The notes under the pieces were generated by a model. The model was not told where the DNA came from. It made no database searches and worked only from the letters and a program-made list of their open reading frames with translations. Positions 1 to 5,269 of a stretch of DNA of 5,892 nucleotides are shown here, piece by piece (positions within the stretch are counted from its first letter, which is position 1; each line of letters begins with the position of its first letter). Location of the stretch: NCBI GenBank assembly GCA_030038695.1, contig JASHSN010000081.1, forward strand, positions 1 through 5,892, in the 5' to 3' direction. Both the position numbers and the translations under genes were made by a program. Origin of the DNA: Nitrososphaeraceae archaeon (GTDB lineage Archaea; Thermoproteota; Nitrososphaeria; Nitrososphaerales; Nitrososphaeraceae).

Positions 1-26
1 CATCAGATTAATACCAGTCACCAGTG

Positions 27-1145
27 TCAGGGGCGACTAAATTTTTTTGTGATTGTTATAACGTCCTCGTCAACTAGCATATGATCCATTCCTACCTTCT
101 GTCCGCCGAATTTAGCGCTCTTACCCCAAATCTGGGCATATCTAAAGTCCTTGACGATGCTACGATGTATTTTACTGCACACATTTCCAACATTAGAGCC
201 GTTTTGCATAATCAGAGGCTCCTTAAAATCAGTCTCTTTCCCTTTTCTCAGGTATATTCTTATGAAATCTAATTTCTTGTATATCTCTTCTTTGAGAGCA
301 CCAATATTCACTTCGGCATCCGCTGAAATCGGAATAAAATCACTCCCAATATTTGATTGTACTTCTTTAACAAAACCTTGGTTTACAAGGTCTATTTTGT
401 TCAATACGGCCACAGAAGGAACGTAGACTCGGTTACCGGTCAAAACATCGATCAATTGATCATCTGATAATCCTTCTTCTCTTATTACCACTCGGCAATT
501 CCTGATACCAAACGTTAGTAAGATCTCCTGGACTAGCTTTTCAGGTATTTTGATTGGAACCAAAATGTTAATTGAAAGTCCTCCTGCGGAAGCCTTTTCT
601 ATTACAATATCAGGAGGTTTTTGATCGATTCTTATACCAATTCCGAACAGCTCCTTTTTTATGATGCTCAAATGGTGTGGTTGGAATACATCGAGAACAA
701 TTAGTACTAGGTCAGCGCTTCTAGCAATAGATAATACTTTTTTACCCAGCCCCTTTCCTGACGCCGCACCTTCTATAATCCCTGGCATATCAAGAATCTG
801 AATCTTTGACCCTCGATAATCCATCATTCCAGGAACAGCCGTGAGGGTTGTGAACTGATATGCACCGACCCTAGATCTAGCATTTGTCAGTCGGTTGAGG
901 AGAGTGGACTTACCAACGCTAGGTAATCCGATGAGAATGACCGTGGCATCTCCGCCTTTTCTGACGTCAAATCCTGAAGATCCTCCTCCTGTTGATAGTG
1001 TCCTTTTCTGTGTGCCTTCCTCCATTTCTCGTTTAAGTCGAGCCATTTTTGCCTTTAAGAGACCGACATGATGTTCTGTCGCTTTATTGATCTGGGTTTT
1101 ATGAATTTCATCTTCGATAGCTTTTATTTTCTCTGGTATGCCCAC
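27..1145 (-). CDS. DRG-family (OBG/DRG) GTP-binding protein with TGS domain
   Basis: This is a complete 372-residue GTPase of the developmentally regulated GTP-binding (DRG) branch of the Obg superfamily, close to the usual 365-370 residue length. The sequence shows an N-terminal helical region (about 1-60), then G1 GLPSVGKST (73-81), G2 threonines at 99-100, G3 DMPG (119-122), G4 NKID (249-252) and G5 SAD (274-276). A C-terminal TGS domain covers about 295-370. A region between G3 and G4 (about 160-240) fits the S5D2L-like insertion typical of DRG proteins. Family members bind ribosomes and are thought to act in translation; the cellular role here is inferred. The start is GTG at 1145-1143, chosen because the family begins with a GIPEKI-like segment; the next methionine is residue 34. 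I see no clear Shine-Dalgarno motif before it. A long spacer upstream suggests its own promoter. Confidence 0.95.
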   Translation of the reverse strand: MGIPEKIKAIEDEIHKTQINKATEHHVGLLKAKMARLKREMEEGTQKRTLSTGGGSSGFDVRKGGDATVILIGLPSVGKSTLLNRLTNARSRVGAYQFTTLTAVPGMMDYRGSKIQILDMPGIIEGAASGKGLGKKVLSIARSADLVLIVLDVFQPHHLSIIKKELFGIGIRIDQKPPDIVIEKASAGGLSINILVPIKIPEKLVQEILLTFGIRNCRVVIREEGLSDDQLIDVLTGNRVYVPSVAVLNKIDLVNQGFVKEVQSNIGSDFIPISADAEVNIGALKEEIYKKLDFIRIYLRKGKETDFKEPLIMQNGSNVGNVCSKIHRSIVKDFRYAQIWGKSAKFGGQKVGMDHMLVDEDVITITKKFSRP

Positions 1146-1618
1146 AGTAAAAAGTACACAACAATTGGACTATTATCAGTTTAGCTATTTCGGAACCACG
1201 CGCGTTTCTGTTACTACAAATTATGATTGTTGCTACTCACTGCTAGTGGTATTACCTATAATAATCTTCTATTATACTATGTAACACCTGTCTTCGATTT
1301 CTTCTATCAGGTCAGTAAGTTTTTTTTCCTTTTTCGCCAGACACACAACGAAAGTGGTCTGTCTCATTCTCACAAGTGACCAATAGGAATGATCCTTAAC
1401 TGACAAGGCGGAAGTATTCAATAAAAACCAACAAAATCAGGACGCGAGGTCGTAAATAAGGCAGGCATGATTGGACATCTCTTATGCCACATTTCATTAT
1501 GTTAATTTAAATTTACTCTGCAAACTGTTTTTTTCTACCATGAGCGTATATCTATTGGATACCGCCTATAGGCCTTTTTCTCAAATTTTCAACTGATAAT
1601 CGTTAATCTGTACCATCA
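1146..1618. other. 473-base spacer between the DRG and Nudix genes
   Basis: This stretch has no large gene. On the minus strand it holds one credible short reading frame (1272-1421, listed separately). The 1422-1618 part contains a perfect 10-base palindrome GCCTATAGGC at 1564-1573 and an AT-only palindrome AATTTAAATT at 1504-1513 that could serve as a TATA-like element. The 1146-1271 part presumably carries the DRG promoter: a weak AT-rich patch lies about 24-33 bases before the GTG, but I cannot name a convincing box. I see no tRNA, rRNA or repeat array on either strand. An uncharacterised small RNA cannot be excluded by reading alone. Confidence 0.6.
1272..1421 (-). CDS. Possible small protein of 31-49 residues, unknown function
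   Basis: This short minus-strand frame ends with TAA at 1272-1274. Candidate starts are ATG at 1367-1365 (31 residues), GTG at 1373, TTG at 1406, or TTG at 1421 (49 residues, the extent given). The ATG form starts MRQTTFVVCLAKKEKK and ends in an acidic helix-like stretch, LTDLIEEIEDRCYIV. The composition is protein-like: a hydrophobic beta-like run, a lysine-rich turn, an amphipathic acidic helix, and two cysteines (residues 9 and 28 of the ATG form). AGA and AGG arginine codons also occur in neighbouring genes. No start has a good Shine-Dalgarno motif; a TTTTTATT patch lies about 20 bases before the TTG at 1406. The same frame stays open further upstream apart from one TGA at 1439-1437. It could be a small gene, the tail of a decayed gene, or chance. 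I do not recognise a family. Confidence 0.4.
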   Translation of the reverse strand: MNTSALSVKDHSYWSLVRMRQTTFVVCLAKKEKKLTDLIEEIEDRCYIV

Positions 1619-2050
1619 TCACTCGCAAGAACCAGCATTTTGTACGCCTTTAGCCTCTTTTAACAAATCCTTAGCATCTTTGTGGGTCAGTTGATTGATA
1701 GCTTCGTTATATTCCTTCCAAGCATACGCATCATGTTCAGTCGAAAGTATAACCTTGCGTGTATTGGTTCTGGCCATGTAGAAGATAACCCTTTTGTGAA
1801 ACAACTTATCCGACCGTCTAAAATAGTATTCTATTTGCGATTCAAAGTCTTTAATAAATTCTATCTCCGTGATTCCTGTCTCCTCGTATATTTCTCTCCG
1901 TGCAGTCTCAAATCCATCTTCACCGAACTCGAAGTTTCCCTTGGGGAACTCCCAATGACCTGATGTATGATGCAATAACAAATACTCTATTCTATGCGAA
2001 CTCTCATTTACAGAAAATAATATTGCACCAGCAGAGTATTCATCAAGCAT
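1619..2050 (-). CDS. Nudix hydrolase, probable Ap4A hydrolase (NUDT2-like)
   Basis: This 143-residue protein carries a perfect Nudix box, Gx5Ex7REUXEEXGU, at residues 38-60 (G38, E44, R52, E53, E56, E57, G59). The glutamates of the REIYEE core bind the divalent metal. The preceding HHTSGHWEFPKGN segment and the later EHDAYAW segment (105-111) closely match asymmetrical bis(5'-nucleosyl)-tetraphosphatases of the NUDT2 type, whose members split Ap4A into ATP and AMP. Length is normal for that subgroup, with no added domain or membrane segment, so a cytosolic enzyme is expected. The Ap4A assignment is by motif resemblance; Nudix substrate calls are often uncertain. The ATG start at 2050-2048 lies 29 bases after the stop of the 53-codon gene and is preceded by a purine-rich GGAAAG patch that may be a weak ribosome-binding site. 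It is probably cotranscribed with uppS. Confidence 0.9.
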   Translation of the reverse strand: MLDEYSAGAILFSVNESSHRIEYLLLHHTSGHWEFPKGNFEFGEDGFETARREIYEETGITEIEFIKDFESQIEYYFRRSDKLFHKRVIFYMARTNTRKVILSTEHDAYAWKEYNEAINQLTHKDAKDLLKEAKGVQNAGSCE

Positions 2051-2079
2051 CTTCTTTCCGAACCGAGGCCATGTTTCGA

Positions 2080-2241
2080 TTATTCCTGCTGGTTTCTGTT
2101 GTTACCTTTCACTGTTTCATCTATCTCTCTTGATGGATGGGACGGATCATAATCATGAACATCTTGCCATTCCTCTGAAGTTTGCCAATAGCTGCAATAC
2201 CATCTCCTTGATGCTGCATCATAATCACCATGTTCAGGCAT
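2080..2241 (-). CDS. Small acidic Trp/Tyr-rich protein, 53 residues, unknown function
   Basis: A complete 53-codon frame runs from ATG at 2241-2239 to TAA at 2082-2080, filling almost all of the gap between uppS (36 bases upstream) and the Nudix gene (29 bases downstream). It begins MPEHGDYDAASRRWYCSYWQ. The protein has three tryptophans (14, 19, 25), four tyrosines, three histidines and a single cysteine (16), with about 12 acidic against 5 basic residues. The aromatic-rich first 35 residues (a WYCSYW core, then a DYDPSHP segment) look like a small folded unit; the tail, rich in Asn, Gln and Lys, is probably disordered. There is no signal peptide or membrane segment. A GGAAAT patch directly precedes the ATG. 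The same-strand position between closely spaced genes, correct start and stop and protein-like composition argue for a real gene. I do not recognise the family. A link to lipid carrier or Ap4A metabolism would be only by proximity. Confidence 0.72.
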   Translation of the reverse strand: MPEHGDYDAASRRWYCSYWQTSEEWQDVHDYDPSHPSREIDETVKGNNRNQQE

Positions 2242-2277
2242 ATTTCCGTATTTAATGCGAAATCAGTATTTCTTAAG

Positions 2278-3090
2278 TTACCTGCCGAATCTTCGGATTC
2301 TTAGTTGGTATGTCCTGATTGCCCTCATCAGATCTATCTTGCGGAATTCTGGCCAGAACACATCCATAAAGACCAACTCGCTGTACGCACTTTGCCATAT
2401 AAGGAATCCGCTTAGACGTTTTTCCCCAGAAGTCCTTAATATCAAATCTGGTTCTGGCTGTGGTAAGTGGGATGTGTACAGACACGATTCGATCACCTTT
2501 TCGTCAATATCTTCCACCGAGAGTTCGCCAGACTTTGCCATTAATGCTATTTTCTTTATAGCATCAACAAGCTCCTCCTGTCCACCGTACGCAACAGCTA
2601 TATTGAGAAACATGGAATTATACATTGCCGTCTCCACCTCTAGCTTGTTTAATATTTCCTGAAGCTGGATGGGTAGCAGTTTGACATTTCCTATTGCTTT
2701 TATCTTCATATGGCGGCGGTGTATTCTAGAGTCCTTGTAAAGCTTTTCTAGCTTTAACTGTAATAGTCCATAGATATTATCTACTTCTTCATCTTTTCTA
2801 TCGAGATTCTCTGTAGACAGAACGTATAAAGTAGTAATTTTAATACCTAAATCATGAATCCAATTCAGTAATTCCTCAGCTTTATCTGCCCCCCTGAAAT
2901 GACCACGTCCTACTCCCATCAAGTTATACTTTGCCCATCGTCTGTTTCCGTCTAATATGATGGCAATATGATTGGGAAGTGAGTTTTTTAGAATTTGAGA
3001 CTCTAGTCGTCGTTCATATAGACTGTAGAGCCAGCTGCGCTTAAATAAGCTATCCGCAAGAGCTCTACTACCGATATCTTGAATTAGCAT
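2278..3090 (-). CDS. uppS: cis-prenyltransferase (polyprenyl diphosphate synthase, UppS family)
   Basis: This 270-residue enzyme belongs to the cis-isoprenyl diphosphate synthases. These add isopentenyl diphosphate units in cis to an allylic primer (in archaea usually GGPP) to make the long polyprenyl diphosphate carrier used for N-glycosylation and other surface glycans. Visible motifs are HIAIILDGNRRWA (41-53) with catalytic Asp47; GRGHFRG (61-67) with His64; LSTEN (91-95); RTSGEKRLSGFLIW (219-232) with substrate-binding Arg219 and Arg225; SAYSELVF (234-241) with Glu238; and WPEF (246-249). These correspond to Asp26, His43, Arg194, Arg200 and Glu213 of the E. coli enzyme. The 40-residue N-terminal segment with a YSLYERRL motif is common in archaeal members. 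The enzyme is expected at the cytosolic face of the membrane. The ATG start lies 71 bases after the DUF373 stop, and the 53-codon gene follows 36 bases downstream. Chain length and primer cannot be read from sequence. Confidence 0.95.
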   Translation of the reverse strand: MLIQDIGSRALADSLFKRSWLYSLYERRLESQILKNSLPNHIAIILDGNRRWAKYNLMGVGRGHFRGADKAEELLNWIHDLGIKITTLYVLSTENLDRKDEEVDNIYGLLQLKLEKLYKDSRIHRRHMKIKAIGNVKLLPIQLQEILNKLEVETAMYNSMFLNIAVAYGGQEELVDAIKKIALMAKSGELSVEDIDEKVIESCLYTSHLPQPEPDLILRTSGEKRLSGFLIWQSAYSELVFMDVFWPEFRKIDLMRAIRTYQLRIRRFGR

Positions 3091-3161
3091 CTATATACAA
3101 AAGCGTTGGCGTTCGACACGATTTTACTGTTTTGAAATAATTAGATAAAAAATTTAGAAGA

Positions 3162-4349
3162 TTAATGCTTAAGAACTTCTCCCCCCTTCCTGTTTTTGAA
3201 ATATTGGAACAAAAATGTCGCGGCGACTAGTGTTATGGCCAATCCTATTAACAGCGAAGAAATTAAGCTGAACGGATTAGTTCGTTCAGTCAACACGGAT
3301 GTAAATTGTAGGATGGGAATATACAGTAATGCTAACACCACTAGACGCAAAATATCAGACATCGTCAAGATACTACCTTTGAACCAGTTACTCAGAAGCG
3401 ACCCGGCTAGGATAGTTGCTATGCCAATCCAAAGGAGCGTGATGGTACCATGTACAAAACTTCCAACTATGACTCTGTTGGTTATAGTATGTAACGCGGT
3501 CATGTTCGGAACAATAGCTTCATTAGGAATACTGGATATACCATTTACTATAGAGACTACAATTATCAATATTCCAGCGAATGTGGAAAAAATTCGAATA
3601 AAACCAGTTGGTGTAGGTCTGCCAAGAGAACTTAGCGCTTTATCTATGTCAAATGCTCTAATGATGAAGGCAGCGCCCAAAATAATGAACACTAAGGCCA
3701 GAGCCTCTTTAGTTAACCCGAAAAAGCTAGCAAGACTTGTTGCAACTAGGAGTGCCCCTGGAACTCCCAAGAAGAATTTCGAATAACGAGGGTCATAAGC
3801 AAGCATTTTTATGTACCTTCCTAAAACAGCGTACGAATATTCGACGCTTCTGCTATGTTTAATTATTATCCGCTGGATAGAAATGACTGGAACCATGCCT
3901 TGAATCACAGGTACAATAGTCTCATCGTCTTCTCCGTCGGATACAAGCACGGCCGCGTCTGCCATATATTCACCAAGGATATTCCTGACCTCTAAGCTTA
4001 TTTTCTCGTCTGCTTCGATGCCGCGATTATATTTGCCTGCCACAATGGCAACCTGTGACGTGTATCCTTTGGCAGTGAGTTCCTCATATGTTTTAACTGC
4101 CCCAAAGATTGCGTTGGCATCTGGATCTTCAGGATCTTCGATCGCTAGTCTCACGCCCGCATTAATACATGGATCTCTTCCGACAACGGGCGTTTCAATG
4201 CCTCCTTTAGAGCCGATATCGTCATCTCGATCTACGCATAAAACCAGTATTCTGCTATGCGTTGATTCTGGCGAGGCCGCTCTAGATAATCCTACTTCAC
4301 TTTGTGGCAAACCCTTGGTATAGCTATCAACACTAGGCATTCTGAACAC
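3162..4349 (-). CDS. DUF373 family multi-pass membrane protein
   Basis: This protein has the archaeal DUF373 (COG2237) layout: a soluble N-terminal domain followed by a membrane domain. The diagnostic ILVLCVDRDDDIG motif is at 34-46, followed by ETPVVGRDP (52-60), EDPEDPDANAIF (71-82) and an acidic VSDGEDDE (136-143). About six hydrophobic segments follow, near residues 192-211, 216-233, 251-270, 294-318, 332-349 and 360-383, with a lysine- and arginine-bearing tail. The biochemical function of the family is not established; the conserved aspartates hint at metal or nucleotide binding, which is inference only. The extent given starts at GTG 4349-4347 (395 residues). I prefer the ATG at 4340-4338 (392 residues), because a TATA box lies 25 bases before it, as in leaderless archaeal transcripts. 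Even so, about 30 residues precede the conserved motif, more than I expect for the family. The gene leads uppS by 71 bases. Confidence 0.93.
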   Translation of the reverse strand: MFRMPSVDSYTKGLPQSEVGLSRAASPESTHSRILVLCVDRDDDIGSKGGIETPVVGRDPCINAGVRLAIEDPEDPDANAIFGAVKTYEELTAKGYTSQVAIVAGKYNRGIEADEKISLEVRNILGEYMADAAVLVSDGEDDETIVPVIQGMVPVISIQRIIIKHSRSVEYSYAVLGRYIKMLAYDPRYSKFFLGVPGALLVATSLASFFGLTKEALALVFIILGAAFIIRAFDIDKALSSLGRPTPTGFIRIFSTFAGILIIVVSIVNGISSIPNEAIVPNMTALHTITNRVIVGSFVHGTITLLWIGIATILAGSLLSNWFKGSILTMSDILRLVVLALLYIPILQFTSVLTERTNPFSLISSLLIGLAITLVAATFLFQYFKNRKGGEVLKH

Positions 4350-4358
4350 CCATGAATA

Positions 4359-4365
4359 CTATATA
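4359..4365 (-). promoter_or_regulatory. TATA box for the DUF373 gene
   Basis: The minus strand reads GGGTATATAGTATTC here, with TATATAG starting 25 bases before the A of the ATG at 4340. That spacing places transcription start at or very near the ATG, the pattern of a leaderless archaeal promoter, and favours that ATG over the GTG 9 bases upstream. An AT-only stretch at 4384-4408, including TTAATTAA, lies just upstream of the box. The motif and spacing are visible; use as a promoter is inferred. Confidence 0.5.
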
Positions 4366-4414
4366 CCCTTCCAATGACTCTGCTTGTTAATTAATTTAAT
4401 TATCTTAATGCTGA

Positions 4415-4495
4415 TCATTGAGTTATATTAGGATGCTCCAACGCTTTGGAAATCACTTCCTTACGCTTCGTTGATTCTCTGTCTTTTTCAAGCAT
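4415..4495 (-). CDS. Possible 26-residue charged peptide downstream of pyrF
   Basis: An ATG at 4495-4493, only 6 bases after the pyrF stop codon, opens a 26-codon frame ending in TGA at 4417-4415. The product starts MLEKDRESTKRKEVISKALE and is strongly charged and helix-prone. It is in the same reading phase as pyrF, so only the TAA at 4504-4502 followed by two codons separates them. It could be a tiny gene translated by coupling, a readthrough tail, the remnant of a longer C-terminus, or chance within a structured RNA (see the inverted repeats at 4430-4498). There is no proper ribosome-binding site. Confidence that it is translated is low. Confidence 0.25.
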   Translation of the reverse strand: MLEKDRESTKRKEVISKALEHPNITQ

Positions 4496-4498
4496 CCT
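4430..4498 (-). other. Nested inverted repeats after pyrF (possible structured RNA)
   Basis: Three nested pairs of complementary arms lie in the pyrF-DUF373 spacer. The outer pair is AGGATGCT / AGCATCCT (4430-4437 and 4491-4498, 8 perfect base pairs). The middle pair is CAACG / CGTTG (4439-4443 and 4469-4473). The inner pair is GGAA / TTCC (4448-4451 and 4457-4460) around a 5-base loop. The outer and middle stems are separated by 1 base on one side and 17 on the other. Together they could fold into one elongated hairpin with internal loops in the transcript leaving pyrF. No terminal T-run directly follows on the minus strand, so a classical intrinsic terminator is not supported. A 3' end processing element or small RNA is possible. 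The pairing is read by eye, without an energy calculation. Confidence 0.4.
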
Positions 4499-4501
4499 GA
4501 G

Positions 4502-5269
4502 TTATAGTATCGGAGTTGCATTATTAAGACTAAGTTGATGTTGTAACCTTTTTGCAGCTTTCACCGGGTCCTTCGATCCAATAATTGATCGTCCAATGAT
4601 AAAATAATCCGCACCATTCTTAGCCGCATATCTTATGCTACCACCCTGTTTACCTACACCTGGTGAATAAATAGGAATGCCAGACCCTTTGAGAGAGACT
4701 TCTCTTAAAATCTCAAGTCGATTTGCGCCTATAACGACTCCGTCCACGCCACATGCTATTGCGTCTTGGAAGAACTTTTGATATAACGATGTAACCTGCT
4801 TGTTGCTATCTATGAAGTTGATGCCGAATCCTACCGGTGCTCCGACATGACTCATATATACCAAAGCAATTATGCCGCCTTTCAATCTGTGTGCATGTAC
4901 TACTACATCTCTCAATCCTACCGCACCGATAAAAGGATTAACGGTCACTGCATCGAATCCCATGCGCAAAAGATGAGATATGGCGATCTTATTAGTCGTT
5001 GGAATGTCATTTAATTTAATATCCGCGACAGATTGCAAGCCATAAGTATGCACTAGTCGATTTACTTCGGAGAGCTCGTAGCATGAAAATGGCAATATCA
5101 AATGAAAATTCATTTTGATAGCACAGATGTACCTTTCCAGAAGAGAAATTGCCTTTAAAGCGGACCTCAAATTAGTTCTATGCGTAAAGTCTAGTGCAAG
5201 AATTATTCGGCTTCCTTTGATACTAGATACTTCTGTCATCCTCTGACTGAACGCACGCGAGTTAACCAC
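4502..5269 (-). CDS. pyrF: Orotidine 5'-phosphate decarboxylase
   Basis: The enzyme converts orotidine 5'-monophosphate to UMP, the last step of de novo pyrimidine synthesis, in the cytosol. The (beta/alpha)8-barrel motifs are all present: LALD (24-27) with Asp27; IKMN (51-54) with Lys52; the catalytic DIKLNDIP loop (83-90) with Asp83, Lys85 and Asp88; the SPGVGKQGG phosphate-binding loop (202-210) with Gln208; and IIGRSI (224-229) with Arg227. These align with the Asp20, Lys42, Asp70, Lys72, Asp75, Gln185 and Arg203 set of the Methanothermobacter enzyme. At 255 residues it is somewhat longer than typical archaeal members (about 210-230), with extra residues at the N-terminus, between about 145 and 165, and at the C-terminus. 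The GTG start at 5269 is backed by a GGTGA motif 6 bases upstream and overlaps the preceding gene by 8 bases. An ATG at residue 11 is the alternative. Confidence 0.95.
   Translation of the reverse strand: MVNSRAFSQRMTEVSSIKGSRIILALDFTHRTNLRSALKAISLLERYICAIKMNFHLILPFSCYELSEVNRLVHTYGLQSVADIKLNDIPTTNKIAISHLLRMGFDAVTVNPFIGAVGLRDVVVHAHRLKGGIIALVYMSHVGAPVGFGINFIDSNKQVTSLYQKFFQDAIACGVDGVVIGANRLEILREVSLKGSGIPIYSPGVGKQGGSIRYAAKNGADYFIIGRSIIGSKDPVKAAKRLQHQLSLNNATPIL

Noticed and set aside
1319..1334. T-rich run on the plus strand as a terminator
   Set aside because: On the coding strand it is an A-rich run that encodes the KKEKK segment of the candidate small protein. No plus-strand gene leads into it and no stem precedes it.
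1396..1497. A 33-codon minus-strand frame starting MKCGIRDVQ
   Set aside because: It overlaps the better-looking 1272-1421 frame in another phase, lacks a ribosome-binding site, and its product has no convincing pattern.
1564..1580. GCCTATAGGCC followed by a T-run as an intrinsic terminator
   Set aside because: The orientation is for plus-strand transcription, where there is no gene, and the palindrome gives only a 3-base-pair stem with a 4-base loop.
1900..2133. A 77-codon plus-strand open frame across the Nudix start and the 53-codon gene
   Set aside because: It is antisense to the Nudix box region and to the better-supported small minus-strand gene, with no recognisable product.
2255..2662. 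A 135-codon plus-strand open frame opposite uppS
   Set aside because: It lies antisense to conserved cis-prenyltransferase motifs, and the product has a low-complexity Ser/Ile composition typical of shadow frames.
3091..3098. TATATAG directly before the uppS ATG as a promoter
   Set aside because: A TATA box at this place would start transcription about 20 bases inside the coding region, so it cannot serve the uppS start. A T-rich patch about 62 bases upstream is a weak alternative.
3196..3786. A 196-codon plus-strand open frame opposite the DUF373 gene
   Set aside because: It is wholly antisense to the membrane domain of a clearly recognised protein, has no ribosome-binding site or family resemblance, and is explained by the codon pattern of the opposite strand.
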